Positions 43,559-52,168 of a DNA stretch of 64,000 bases are shown here, in pieces. Both the position numbers and the translations under genes were made by a program. The notes under the pieces are model-generated. The model was given only the letters and a program-made list of their open reading frames with translations, ran no database searches and was not told the DNA's origin. This stretch comes from Rhodococcus sp. IEGM 1409. GTDB lineage: Bacteria; Actinomycetota; Actinomycetes; Mycobacteriales; Mycobacteriaceae. Every line of letters begins with the position of its first letter. Positions within the stretch are counted from its first letter, which is position 1. The stretch covers positions 186,001 through 250,000 of the forward strand of contig NZ_JASHKN010000003.1 in NCBI RefSeq assembly GCF_030056735.1. The letters run 5' to 3'.

Positions 43559-44494
43559 TCAGAAATAGCCCTCTCGCTTGCGGTCTTCCATGGCCGCTTC
43601 GGAAACTCGGTCGTCGCCACGGGTCGCGCCGCGCTCGGTCAAACGTGATGCCGCAACCTCGGCCAGAATGGCCTCGTTGTCAGCCGCATCGGAGAGGACT
43701 GCGCCGGTGGTCGAACCGTCGCCGACGGTGCGGTAACGCACCGAAAGGGTCTGCAGCTCTTCGCCGTCAGCCGGTCCACCCCAGACGCCGGGCGTCATCC
43801 ACATGCCGTCGCGCTGGTACACCGGACGCTGGTGGGCGTAGTAGATGCTGGCGAGTTCGACGTTGTCGCGGGCGATGTAACGCCAGATGTCCAGCTCGGT
43901 GAAGTTGCTGAGCGGGAAGACTCGCACCTGCTCGCCGGGGGAGTGGCGACCGTTGTACAGGTTCCACAGTTCCGGGCGCTGCTTCTTGGGGTCCCACTGA
44001 CCGAAAGCGTTGCGCAGCGAGAAGATCCGCTCCTTCGCGCGGGCCCGCTCCTCGTCGCGGCGAGCGCCACCGAATACGGCGTCGAAGCGGTTCTCGGAGA
44101 TCGCGTCCAGCAACGGTACGGTCTGCAGCGGGTTGCGGATACCGTCGGGGCGCTCGGTGAGGCGACCGTCCGCGATGTACTCCTCGACGCTGGCCACGTG
44201 CAGGCGCAGGTTGTACTTGGCCACCACGTGGTCGCGGAAGTCGAGGACTTCCTGCAGGTTGTGGCCGGTGTCGACGTGCAGCAGGGTGAACGGCAAAGGC
44301 GCGGGCCAGAAGGCCTTGATCGCCAGATGCAGCAGCACCGTGGAATCCTTGCCTCCTGAAAAGAGGATGACCGGGCGTTCGAATTCGCCGGCTACCTCTC
44401 GGAAGATGTGGATCGCTTCGGACTCGAGGGCGTCGAGAGTATCGAACTGTGTGCCGTCGAGCTGAGGACGTGAAAGTGTCAAGTCAACTGTCAT
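43559..44494 (-). CDS. cysD: Sulfate adenylyltransferase catalytic subunit
   Basis: The 312-residue PP-loop enzyme makes adenosine 5'-phosphosulfate from sulfate and ATP. The ATP motif is ILFSGGKDSTVLLHLA, and FDAVFGGARRDEERARAKER and the C-terminal SEAAMEDRKREGYF are diagnostic. The ATG at 44494 overlaps the cysH stop (ATGA). It acts as a heterodimer with CysN. Confidence 0.97.
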   Translation of the reverse strand: MTVDLTLSRPQLDGTQFDTLDALESEAIHIFREVAGEFERPVILFSGGKDSTVLLHLAIKAFWPAPLPFTLLHVDTGHNLQEVLDFRDHVVAKYNLRLHVASVEEYIADGRLTERPDGIRNPLQTVPLLDAISENRFDAVFGGARRDEERARAKERIFSLRNAFGQWDPKKQRPELWNLYNGRHSPGEQVRVFPLSNFTELDIWRYIARDNVELASIYYAHQRPVYQRDGMWMTPGVWGGPADGEELQTLSVRYRTVGDGSTTGAVLSDAADNEAILAEVAASRLTERGATRGDDRVSEAAMEDRKREGYF

Positions 44495-45264
44495 GATGCG
44501 TGCAACCCGCATTCTGTCTTGGAGGCACCGGCCCAACGACCGCTACGCGGATCGCTGCCGGGGGCTGGCTTGCTGGTGCAGGGTGCGCAGCCGATGGACG
44601 GATATCCCTCGTCGACAAGAGGATTGACGAGGATGGAATGGGTGTCGATGTAGTTCTGCATCTCCTCGTCCGACCACGGAGCGATCGGGTTGATCTTCAC
44701 GAGGCCGAAGGCATCGTCGAAGGAGATCAGGGGAGCATTGGCGCGGGTGGGGGCCTCGACCCGGCGGATGCCGGTCACCCATGCGCTGTACCCGGACAGT
44801 GTCTGCTTGAGGGGTGCAACCTTGCGCAAAGCGCAGCAGCGGTTGGGGTCACGGGCGAACAGATCCTTGCCCTCGGCGACATCCTGCTCGGCGACGCTTG
44901 CCAGCGCACGCGCATTGATGACGTTGACGCCGTACACCTGCTCGACCGCGTCACGCGTGCCGATGGTCTCGGGGAAGTGGTAGCCGGTGTCGAGGAAGAG
45001 AACGTCGACGCCTGGATGAACCTGCGCAGCAAGGTGAACCAGTACCCCGTCCTGCATGTTCGACGCAACAATGTAACCGCTACGATTCCCCGTCGCTGCG
45101 CTCGCCCCGCTACGATTCCCCGTCGCTGCGCTCGCCCCGTCGCCGAACGTGTCCTCGGTCCACTGCAACAGTTCCTGTGCGTTGGCCCCGTCGAGTTCTA
45201 CGGCACCGCGCTCGGCGATGGACCGAAGCTCGTCGGCAGTTGCTCGCGAAATGTCCACTGTCAT
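44491..45264 (-). CDS. cysH: Adenylylsulfate (APS) reductase
   Basis: A 257-residue thioredoxin-dependent reductase that converts APS to sulfite. The iron-sulfur cysteines CC in RDPNRCCALRKVAPL and CxxC in YPSIGCAPCTSK mark the [4Fe-4S] APS-reductase type, and the C-terminal catalytic cysteine is in TECGLH. Near residue 50 the protein carries a 10-residue sequence GASAATGNRS twice in tandem, encoded by an exact 30-bp duplication. It lies just before the YIVASNMQDG segment, where homologues go directly from FGD to YIVAS in my recollection. The start overlaps the stop of the sulfite reductase gene. Confidence 0.94.
   Translation of the reverse strand: MTVDISRATADELRSIAERGAVELDGANAQELLQWTEDTFGDGASAATGNRSGASAATGNRSGYIVASNMQDGVLVHLAAQVHPGVDVLFLDTGYHFPETIGTRDAVEQVYGVNVINARALASVAEQDVAEGKDLFARDPNRCCALRKVAPLKQTLSGYSAWVTGIRRVEAPTRANAPLISFDDAFGLVKINPIAPWSDEEMQNYIDTHSILVNPLVDEGYPSIGCAPCTSKPAPGSDPRSGRWAGASKTECGLHAS
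45079..45138. repeat. Exact 30-bp tandem duplication inside cysH
   Basis: Two identical 30-bp units lie at 45079-45108 and 45109-45138, each containing CGTCGCTGCGCTCGCC. The length is a multiple of three, so cysH stays in frame and gains GASAATGNRS twice. The GC-rich core resembles short interspersed palindromic elements common in actinobacterial intergenic DNA. Confidence 0.9.
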
Positions 45265-46991
45265 CGCAAATCTCCTTCGTCTGCGCGCACTGCCCATTCC
45301 GCGAACCGCTCACCTTCGTTGCGGTTCTTCACGAACTGACGTACGACGCGGTCGATGTAGTCACCCATCTCGACGCTGGTGACCTTGTGCTGGCGCAGCT
45401 TGCGTCCGAAGGCGCTGTCGAATCCGAGGCTGCCTCCCAGGTGAACCTGGAAACCCTCGACTTGATTCCCCTCACCGTCGTCGACGAGCTGGCCCTTGAA
45501 GCCGATGTCGGCGATCTGCGAGCGAGCGCAGGAGTTGGGGCAACCGTTGATGTTGATGGTGATCGGCACGTCGAGCTGGCTGTTGATGTCGGCGAGACGC
45601 TGTTCGAGTTCGGGCACGAGCACCTGTGAACGCTTGCGAGTCTCGGCGAACGAGAGCTTGCAGAACTCGATGCCGGAGCAGGCCATCAGATTCTTGCGCC
45701 AGTGCGACGGACGGGCGGGAAGGCCCAGTGCGTCGAGATCGGCGATGAGCGGCTCGAGGGTCTCGTCGGCGACGTCGAGGATGATCAGCTTCTGGTACGG
45801 CGTGAAGCGGATCCGGTCGCTGCCGGCCTTCTCGGAAGCGTCGGCGACCTGAGCCAGGATGTCTCCCGAGACGCGGCCGGCGATCGGAGCGAAACCGACT
45901 GCGTTGTGGCCGTTGCGGGTCTTCTGGATGCCGACGTGATCGATCGGGCGCTTGGGCTTCTCCGGCGCCGGGCCGTCGATGAGCGGACGCTTCAGGTACT
46001 CGGTCTCGAGAACCTCACGGAACTTTTCGATGCCCCAGTCCTTGATGAGGAACTTGAGCCTGGCCTTCGCGCGCAGACGGCGGTATCCGTAGTCACGGAA
46101 GATCGAGACGACACCCTCCCAGACGTCGGGAACCTCGTCGAGCGGAATCCAGGCGCCGACGCGCTGCGCCAGCATCGGGTTGGTGGACAGGCCGCCGCCG
46201 ACCCAGAGGTCGAGGCCGGGGCCGTGCTCGGGGTGGTTCACGCCGATGAAGGCGATGTCGTTGATCTCGTGAACAACATCCTGCTGACCGGAGATGGCGG
46301 TCTTGAACTTGCGCGGCAGGTTGGAGTATTTGGGATCGCCGATGTAGCGGCGCACGATCTCGTCGATCGCCGGAGTGGGATCGAGGACCTCGTCGAGCGA
46401 TTCGCCGGCCAGGGGAGAACCGAGGACGACGCGAGGGCAGTCACCGCACGCTTCGGTGGTCTTGAGTCCGACGGCTTCGAGTCGCTTCCAGATCTCCGGG
46501 ACGTTCTCGACTTCGATCCAGTGGAACTGAACGTTCTCACGGTCCGACAAATCCGCGGTGTTCCGGCCGAATTCCTTCGAGATACCGGCGATGGTGCGCA
46601 GCTGCTCGACGTTCAGCGCGCCGGCATCGCAACGCACACGCATCATGAAGTACTTGGCCTCGAGCAGATCGATGTTCTCGTCGCCGGTGAAGGTGCCGTC
46701 GTAGCCTTCTTCGCGCTGGGTGTAGAGACCCCACCAGCGGAAGCGGCCGCGCAGATCACCCTTGTCGATGCTGTCGAAGCCCTGCTTGGAGTAGATGTTC
46801 TCGATGCGGGCCCGAACGTTGAGCGGGTTGTCGTCCTTCTTGGCCTGCTCGTTGGCGTTGAGCGGTTCCCGGTAGCCGAGGGCCCACTGACCTTCGGCGC
46901 GACGCTTGGCGGGACGCGCAGCGCGGGCGGGCCGAGCTTCGGCAGGTGCTGCCGAATCGGCGGGTGTGGCGGCGTCGGTGGTCGACGTCAT
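45261..46991 (-). CDS. sirA: Ferredoxin-dependent sulfite reductase
   Basis: A 576-residue siroheme [4Fe-4S] enzyme that reduces sulfite to sulfide. The cluster cysteines are in ACSGIEFCKLSF and GCPNSCARSQ, and the substrate-binding region TTEACGDCPRVVLGSPLAG is intact. The mycobacterial counterpart (annotated nirA or sirA) is a sulfite, not nitrite, reductase, and the cys operon context supports that. The ATG at 46991 follows AGGAG by 7 bases; the frame is open 14 codons further upstream. It is the first structural gene of sirA-cysH-cysD-cysN-chelatase. Confidence 0.95.
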   Translation of the reverse strand: MTSTTDAATPADSAAPAEARPARAARPAKRRAEGQWALGYREPLNANEQAKKDDNPLNVRARIENIYSKQGFDSIDKGDLRGRFRWWGLYTQREEGYDGTFTGDENIDLLEAKYFMMRVRCDAGALNVEQLRTIAGISKEFGRNTADLSDRENVQFHWIEVENVPEIWKRLEAVGLKTTEACGDCPRVVLGSPLAGESLDEVLDPTPAIDEIVRRYIGDPKYSNLPRKFKTAISGQQDVVHEINDIAFIGVNHPEHGPGLDLWVGGGLSTNPMLAQRVGAWIPLDEVPDVWEGVVSIFRDYGYRRLRAKARLKFLIKDWGIEKFREVLETEYLKRPLIDGPAPEKPKRPIDHVGIQKTRNGHNAVGFAPIAGRVSGDILAQVADASEKAGSDRIRFTPYQKLIILDVADETLEPLIADLDALGLPARPSHWRKNLMACSGIEFCKLSFAETRKRSQVLVPELEQRLADINSQLDVPITININGCPNSCARSQIADIGFKGQLVDDGEGNQVEGFQVHLGGSLGFDSAFGRKLRQHKVTSVEMGDYIDRVVRQFVKNRNEGERFAEWAVRADEGDLR

Positions 46992-47151
46992 CGATGAACT
47001 CCTGGATCTGGGCGGTTGATCGGCACGCGGCACGCACTATCGACGAACTGTGGCGGTGTCTGATCGGGACGCACCGGTCCGTGTCGGAAAGCGAGGGGGC
47101 TGTCCTCGGTCTCGGAAAGCTCGCGGCCGGCAGGTGTGCTCACGAAAACAA
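46992..47151 (-). other. Untranslated leader of the sulfur-reduction operon
   Basis: This is the gene-free part between the attenuator-like hairpin and the sirA start. Apart from the AGGAG ribosome site of sirA no further element was recognised. Together with the cysteine uORF and hairpin it makes a leader of about 350 nucleotides. Confidence 0.5.
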
Positions 47152-47168
47152 ACAGCTGGAGAAGCTGT
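47141..47168 (-). terminator. Attenuator-like terminator in the sirA leader
   Basis: On the minus strand ACAGCT, TCTCC, AGCTGT (47168-47152) form a short perfect stem and are followed directly by TTGTTTTC. This intrinsic-terminator layout lies about 87 bases downstream of the cysteine uORF stop and 160 bases upstream of sirA. That is where a transcription attenuator would be expected. Confidence 0.5.
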
Positions 47169-47254
47169 ATCTCTGAAACGAAGTGTCTCTGCAGAGAGTT
47201 GTTTCGGTGAAGCAGATGGAGATGAGCGGGAAAGGCTGGAAGATCAGTGAAGGA

Positions 47255-47347
47255 TCAACAGCTACACAGGTGCAGACACGACGAGCTGCACACACGCTTG
47301 AAGTCGACATGGCGACGCGCCACAAGTCGCACTCCGAGTCCGGTCAT
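47255..47347 (-). CDS. Cysteine leader peptide (uORF) of the sirA operon
   Basis: The minus-strand ORF, 30 codons from the ATG at 47347 (or 25 from an in-frame GTG at 47332), reads ARRHVDFKRVCSSSCLHLCSC and stops. Four cysteines and four serines fall in the last eleven residues. It precedes the sulfite and sulfate reduction operon by about 260 bases. The ATG comes seven bases after CACAAT, a near-consensus -10 box, and a TATGAC box would fit the GTG start. Cysteine-rich leaderless uORFs in the same place control sulfur genes in mycobacteria by attenuation. The resemblance and operon context make the assignment strong, though translation is inferred. Confidence 0.8.
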   Translation of the reverse strand: MTGLGVRLVARRHVDFKRVCSSSCLHLCSC

Positions 47348-47494
47348 ACGGACCATTGTGCCACGTCAACTCGATAATTCCGACTCGGGCGCATATTTCC
47401 ACGAAAAACGGGGGAAATATCGAGTTCAGGCCACGTGCCGACCTGCATCGCAGGCTGAATAGGTGTGTGTTCCGGATGCTGGGACACTGGAGGC

Positions 47495-48721
47495 GTGAAT
47501 GCCACCAGCACGACTCCCACTCGACAGAGCGAGGCGACATCCTTCGTCTTGCCCGCGCGTTCGCTCGAGGGTGTCGGGAAACGGCCGTTCGGGATCTACA
47601 TCCACGTCCCGTTCTGTGCCACCAGGTGTGGGTACTGCGATTTCAACACCTACACGGCCGGTGAACTCGGAACCTCGGCGTCGCCGCAGTCGTGGTTGGA
47701 AGGTCTGCGACGCGAACTCGATCTCGCGGCCGAGATGACGGGCGCCCCGGCAGCGGAGACGGTGTTCGTGGGCGGTGGAACGCCGTCGCTGCTCGGTGGC
47801 GACGGACTGTCCGACGTGCTGTCGGCGGTGCGCAGCAGTTTCGGTCTGGCGTCCGGCGCCGAGGTGACCACGGAATCGAACCCCGAATCGACCTCGCCGG
47901 AATTCTTCGGCGCTCTCCGCAGTGCCGGATTCACCCGGATTTCCCTAGGCATGCAGTCTGCGGCTCAGCACGTCCTGAAGATCCTCGACCGCACGCACAC
48001 TCCCGGCCGCGCCGTCGCTGCCGCGAAAGAGGCTCGCGCAGCTGGCTTTTCACATGTGAACTTGGATTTGATCTACGGAACGCCAGGGGAGCGCGACGAG
48101 GATCTGGACGCCTCGCTCGATGCGGTTCTCTCCGCCGACGTCGACCACGTCTCGGCCTACGCGCTGATCGTCGAGGACGGCACCGCCATGGCTCGAAAAG
48201 TCCGACGCGGCGAATTGCCGGCCCCGGACGACGACGTGCTGGCGTCGCGATACGAACGGATCGATTCACGCCTGGCCGAAGCAGGCTTGCACTGGTACGA
48301 GGTCTCCAACTGGGCAAAAGCGGAAACCGCGGACTCCGGTGACACCCGCTGCCGCCACAACCTCGGTTACTGGGACGGCGGTGACTGGTGGGGAGCCGGA
48401 CCGGGCGCGCACAGTCACGTCGGTGGAGTGCGGTGGTGGAACGTCAAGCACCCGGCGCGGTATGCGGAGCAGTTGACGCTCGGTGAACTTCCCGTCGGAG
48501 GCAGTGAAGAACTGACGGCCGAGGACGAACACATGGAGCGAGTCATGTTGACCGCACGCTTGCGTACCGGTCTTCCGCTGTCGGAACTATCTGCATCCGA
48601 ACGGGTTTCGGCCGATCAGGTGGTTGTCGACGGGTTGGCTGTGATCGAGAAAGATCATGTGGTTCTGACCGACCGTGGTCGCCTGCTCGCCGATGCGGTG
48701 ATTCGCACGATCCTGACCTGA
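47495..48721 (+). CDS. hemW: Heme chaperone HemW, radical SAM protein
   Basis: A 408-residue radical SAM protein. YIHVPFCATRCGYCDFN carries the CxxxCxxC cluster motif, with SAM motifs GGGTPSLL and NLDLIYGTPGE, followed by the HemN C-terminal domain. Formerly annotated as oxygen-independent coproporphyrinogen oxidase (hemN), proteins of this type lacking HemN's extra residues are heme chaperones. The GTG at 47495 is the most plausible start but has GGAGG only one base before it, so a different start is possible. It is divergent from the sirA operon. Confidence 0.92.
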   Translation: MNATSTTPTRQSEATSFVLPARSLEGVGKRPFGIYIHVPFCATRCGYCDFNTYTAGELGTSASPQSWLEGLRRELDLAAEMTGAPAAETVFVGGGTPSLLGGDGLSDVLSAVRSSFGLASGAEVTTESNPESTSPEFFGALRSAGFTRISLGMQSAAQHVLKILDRTHTPGRAVAAAKEARAAGFSHVNLDLIYGTPGERDEDLDASLDAVLSADVDHVSAYALIVEDGTAMARKVRRGELPAPDDDVLASRYERIDSRLAEAGLHWYEVSNWAKAETADSGDTRCRHNLGYWDGGDWWGAGPGAHSHVGGVRWWNVKHPARYAEQLTLGELPVGGSEELTAEDEHMERVMLTARLRTGLPLSELSASERVSADQVVVDGLAVIEKDHVVLTDRGRLLADAVIRTILT

Positions 48722-48747
48722 AGCGCCACCATCCTTCGCCGCGTAAC

Positions 48748-49377
48748 GTGACCGCGGTGGCCCTCATTCATCGTGCGCAGTTGAATCCGTCCAAGAACGA
48801 CTTGCTCCGAGCGTGGGTACCCAAGCAGCCGTGGCTCGGCTCCGTCGACTGTTCGACGCTCGAACGCGTCGACGCCTATCGTTTCGACGACCCGGCCGGT
48901 GAGGTCGGAATCGAGACGCACCTGCTCCGCTCGGCCGACGGTCGAATTCTTCAGGTCCCGCTCACCTACCGTGGTGCTCCGCTGTCCGGGGCGGACGCTG
49001 CACTGATCGCAACCATGGATCATTCGGTGCTGGGCGAGCGGTGGGTATACGACGCGTGCTGTGATCCGGTCTACGTGACCGCGTTGGCGACCGCGATTCT
49101 CACCGGTGGTACCGGGGTCGAATTGGTCTTCGCGGACTCGGGCGATCACATACCGGTGACCGCGCACGTAACGGGTAGCGGTACGGCCGGGGCGTCGGTA
49201 CCGGTCGTCGAATCGGTCACCTGCTCGACAGTCGGCACCGACACGATCATCAGTGCAGGAGGCCTGGAACTGACTGTGTCGAGAGTGATCGACGCAGATC
49301 GAGTTTCAGGCTCGGAAATGCTCACTGGAACCTGGCCGGGGCAAACGACTCCTGCGCTTCTCGCGATTACCTGCTGA
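48748..49377 (+). CDS. Maltokinase N-cap-like domain protein
   Basis: The 209-residue protein resembles the stand-alone form of the N-terminal cap domain of maltokinases, with segments LIHRAQLNPSKNDLL, EVGIETHLLRSADGR, VPLTYRGAPLSGAD and LGERWVYDACCDPVYV. Similar free-standing proteins are common in actinobacteria near sugar or glycogen genes, but no kinase domain is present here. The GTG start lies 26 bases after hemW, so the two may be co-transcribed. Function is unknown. Confidence 0.72.
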   Translation: MTAVALIHRAQLNPSKNDLLRAWVPKQPWLGSVDCSTLERVDAYRFDDPAGEVGIETHLLRSADGRILQVPLTYRGAPLSGADAALIATMDHSVLGERWVYDACCDPVYVTALATAILTGGTGVELVFADSGDHIPVTAHVTGSGTAGASVPVVESVTCSTVGTDTIISAGGLELTVSRVIDADRVSGSEMLTGTWPGQTTPALLAITC

Positions 49378-49432
49378 GCGTCAGCGGTCGCCCTCGCTGA
49401 CCCTGAGCGTCAGCGGACGCCCTCGATGACAC
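49375..49432. repeat. 29-bp imperfect tandem duplication between convergent genes
   Basis: Units at 49375-49403 and 49404-49432 agree at 26 of 29 positions. The second unit contains the stop and last codons of the minus-strand gene; the first begins at the stop of the plus-strand gene. This is a second case in the window of a duplicated gene 3' end. Confidence 0.85.
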
Positions 49433-49733
49433 CGGGCATCGCGTCGAAGTCGAAGACACGCGCGTGCAGTACGACGCGGTTTCGCAGGGCGGAGCGAACC
49501 GCTCGGTGCAATCCGTCCTCGAGGTAGAGGGTGCCGCGCCATTGCACCGCGTGAGGGAACAGATCGCCGTAGAAGGTCGAGTCCTCCGACAGCAAGCGGT
49601 CGAGTTCGAGGACTTTCGTGGTGGTCACGATCTCGTCGAGTCGAACCTGACGTGGAGGGAACTTCGCCCAGTCGCGTAGAGACAGTCCGTGATCTGGATA
49701 CGGTTTGCCGTCCATCACGCCTTTGAAGATCAT
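49410..49733 (-). CDS. Conserved actinobacterial protein next to hrcA
   Basis: The 107-residue protein has no recognisable enzyme motif. Distinct segments are GKPYPDHGLSLRDWAKFPPR, VRLDEIVTTTKVLELDRLL, SEDSTFYGDLFPHAVQWRG and LYLEDGLHRAVRSALRNR. A protein of the same length and position is conserved in mycobacteria (Rv2375), divergent from hrcA. The start at 49733 (MIFKGV) is chosen because AAGGCGG lies just before it and homologues begin there. The ending GLHRAVRSALRNRVVLHARV gives it the look of a small nuclease-like or ParB-like fold, but this is not established. Confidence 0.78.
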   Translation of the reverse strand: MIFKGVMDGKPYPDHGLSLRDWAKFPPRQVRLDEIVTTTKVLELDRLLSEDSTFYGDLFPHAVQWRGTLYLEDGLHRAVRSALRNRVVLHARVFDFDAMPGVIEGVR

Positions 49734-49821
49734 GTGCCGCCTTGTCCGTGGTTGTACGATCGGCCGTTCGCCGATCTCGCTCCACAGTAAGGGCAACAGC
49801 CGTCTCTGGCGCTCGGGCGAT

Positions 49822-49827
49822 TAGACT
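49822..49827 (+). promoter_or_regulatory. -10 box upstream of hrcA
   Basis: TAGACT fits TANNNT, 63 bases before the hrcA ATG. No convincing -35 box was seen, and no CIRCE element (TTAGCACTC-N9-GAGTGCTAA) is present here. Confidence 0.4.
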
Positions 49828-49890
49828 GCCAGTGGGAACCGATGTGCAAATGTCGGTGTTCGTTCTGTTCAGGAAACGGAGGTGGCAACG

Positions 49891-50934
49891 ATGTCGAGTA
49901 CCGACGACAGGCGTTTCGAGGTCTTACGTGCAATCGTGGCCGATTACGTCTCCACCCAGGACCCGGTGGGATCCAAGGCACTGGTCGAGCGTCACAACCT
50001 CGGAGTGTCGAGCGCCACTGTGCGCAACGACATGGCATTCCTCGAGGCCGAGGGCTACATCGCCCAACCGCACACCAGTTCCGGCCGCGTTCCCACCGAC
50101 AAGGGATACCGCGAGTTCGTCGATCGCATTGCCGACGTCAAGCCCATGTCCGGGCCGGAGCGTCGAGCGATCCTCGAGTTCTTGGAATCGGGCGTCGACC
50201 TCGACGACGTTCTGCGTCGAGGTGTGCGACTGCTCGCGCAACTGACCCGTCAGGTCGCGGTTGTCCAATACCCGTCGCTGTCCGCATCGTCGGTTCGCCA
50301 CCTGGAGGTCGTCGCGCTGACGCCCGCGCGTCTGCTCCTCGTTCTCATCACCGATTCCGGCCGTGTCGATCAGCGAATCGTCGAACTCGGAGACGTCCTC
50401 GAAGACGAGGATCTGTCCCGGTTGCGCACGCTTCTCGGCGGAGCACTGGAAGGCAAGCGCCTGGCCGCCGCGTCGATTGCCGTGGCGGAACTGGCCGACG
50501 AATCTCCGGCCGACCTGCGCGACGCCGTGATCCGGTCGGCAACCGTTCTGGTCGAGACACTGGTCGAGCATCCGGAAGATCGCCTGGTCTTGGGCGGAAC
50601 CTCCAACCTCACGCGCAACGCCGCCGATTTTTCCGGTCTGGCCGGCTTCCCCGGTTCGCTGCGCGCAGTGCTCGAGGCACTGGAAGAGCAGGTAGTGGTC
50701 CTGAAACTACTCGCTGCGACGCAGAATTCCGGCACGGTCACCGTCCAGATCGGTGAAGAGACGCAGGTCGAGCAGATGCGCGGAACCTCCGTGATTTCGA
50801 CTGGCTACGGCGCGGCCGGTACCGTTTTCGGTGGTGTCGGTGTGCTCGGACCCACTCGGATGGACTATCCGGGAACAATTGCATCGGTTGCCGCCGTTGC
50901 CAGATACATCGGCGAAGTTCTCTCCGAGCGATGA
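49891..50934 (+). CDS. hrcA: Heat-inducible transcription repressor HrcA
   Basis: A 347-residue repressor of class-I heat-shock genes. Its N-terminal winged helix ([40 protein letters not shown]) binds CIRCE elements and the rest is a GAF-like dimerisation domain. The ATG at 49891 follows GGAGG by 8 bases; a GTG three codons upstream overlaps that site and is unlikely. dnaJ follows after 80 bases and is probably co-transcribed. No CIRCE was found in the window, so its targets (groES/groEL) are elsewhere. Confidence 0.96.
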   Translation: MSSTDDRRFEVLRAIVADYVSTQDPVGSKALVERHNLGVSSATVRNDMAFLEAEGYIAQPHTSSGRVPTDKGYREFVDRIADVKPMSGPERRAILEFLESGVDLDDVLRRGVRLLAQLTRQVAVVQYPSLSASSVRHLEVVALTPARLLLVLITDSGRVDQRIVELGDVLEDEDLSRLRTLLGGALEGKRLAAASIAVAELADESPADLRDAVIRSATVLVETLVEHPEDRLVLGGTSNLTRNAADFSGLAGFPGSLRAVLEALEEQVVVLKLLAATQNSGTVTVQIGEETQVEQMRGTSVISTGYGAAGTVFGGVGVLGPTRMDYPGTIASVAAVARYIGEVLSER

Positions 50935-51014
50935 CGGGCGTCGACATTCGTCGACACACCTCCTCGCGAGGACTGAGGAAAACCTAGAAGTAAGAGAAGG
51001 ACGAGAGAGAAAAC

Positions 51015-52166
51015 GTGGCACGGGATTACTACGGATTGCTCGGCGTCGACAAGAACGCGACAGACCAGGAGCTCAAGCGCGCTTACCGCAAGCTGGCACG
51101 CGAACTGCACCCGGACGTCAACCCTGACGAGGCGGCGCAGGCCAAGTTCAAGGAGATCTCGACGGCCTACGAGGTCCTGACCGACCCGGAGAAGCGTCGC
51201 GTCGTCGATCTCGGCGGAGACCCGCTCGAGTCCGGTGGCGGCGGAGGTGGCGGTTTCGGCGGCGGATTCGGTGGCGGTGGCCTCGGCGACGTCTTCGAAG
51301 CATTCTTCGGCGGCGGTGGCGGCGCAGGCCGTGGCCCGCGCGGTCGCGTTCAGCCCGGAGCCGACTCGTTGCTTCGCACCAAGCTCACCCTCGCAGAATG
51401 TGCAACGGGTGTCAGCAAGCACGTGACCGTCGAGACGGCGATCCTGTGCGACAGCTGCACCGGCGCCGGAACCAACGGCGACTCCAAGCCAGTGCGCTGC
51501 GAGACCTGCAACGGTGCGGGCGAAGTTCAGTCCATCCAGCGCTCGTTCCTCGGGCAGGTCATGACTTCGCGTCCCTGCCCGACGTGCCGCGGTGCCGGCG
51601 AGACCATCCCGGATCCCTGCCACAAGTGTGGCGGCGACGGCCGAGTTCGGGCCAAGCGCGACATCACCGTGAAGGTCCCCGCGGGCGTTGCCGGTGGCAT
51701 GCGCATCCGTTTGACCGCGCAGGGTGAAGTCGGCCCCGGCGGCGGACACCCCGGCGACCTCTACGTGGAGATCGTCGAGCAGCAGCACGAGGTCTTCGTT
51801 CGAGACGGTGAAGACCTGCACTGCACGATCCGCGTTCCGATGGTCGACGCAGCGCTCGGTACGACTGTCACCGTCGACACCATCATCGACGGTCCCAAGG
51901 AAATCACCATCGAGCCAGGCACCCAGCCCGGGCACGTTGCTGTTCTTCGCGGTCACGGCATGCCGAAGCTGCGGTCGGGAGTGCGCGGCGACGTCCACGC
52001 TCACCTCGAAGTGGTCATCCCGAGCCGTCTCGATCACAAGCAGTCGAAGCTGCTCAAGGAATTCAAGCTGCTCCGAGATCGTGACGAGGCCGAAGTTGTC
52101 TCGACCAACTCGCAGAACAGCGGTGGATTGTTCTCGCGTCTTCGCGAAGCATTCAGCGGCCGCTGA
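51015..52166 (+). CDS. dnaJ: Chaperone DnaJ
   Basis: A 383-residue type-I J-protein. It has a J domain with the HPD motif in [12 protein letters not shown], a glycine-rich linker at about residues 74-110, and four zinc-binding CxxCxGxG repeats ([32 protein letters not shown]). The C-terminal peptide-binding domain follows. It stimulates DnaK ATPase and holds unfolded proteins. Being next to hrcA rather than dnaK, it is the second dnaJ (dnaJ2) usual in this order. Confidence 0.97.
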   Translation: MARDYYGLLGVDKNATDQELKRAYRKLARELHPDVNPDEAAQAKFKEISTAYEVLTDPEKRRVVDLGGDPLESGGGGGGGFGGGFGGGGLGDVFEAFFGGGGGAGRGPRGRVQPGADSLLRTKLTLAECATGVSKHVTVETAILCDSCTGAGTNGDSKPVRCETCNGAGEVQSIQRSFLGQVMTSRPCPTCRGAGETIPDPCHKCGGDGRVRAKRDITVKVPAGVAGGMRIRLTAQGEVGPGGGHPGDLYVEIVEQQHEVFVRDGEDLHCTIRVPMVDAALGTTVTVDTIIDGPKEITIEPGTQPGHVAVLRGHGMPKLRSGVRGDVHAHLEVVIPSRLDHKQSKLLKEFKLLRDRDEAEVVSTNSQNSGGLFSRLREAFSGR

Positions 52167-52168
52167 CG

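Noticed and set aside
49800-49890. CIRCE element in front of hrcA
   Set aside because: No TTAGCACTC-N9-GAGTGCTAA-like dyad is present; only a TANNNT box was seen.
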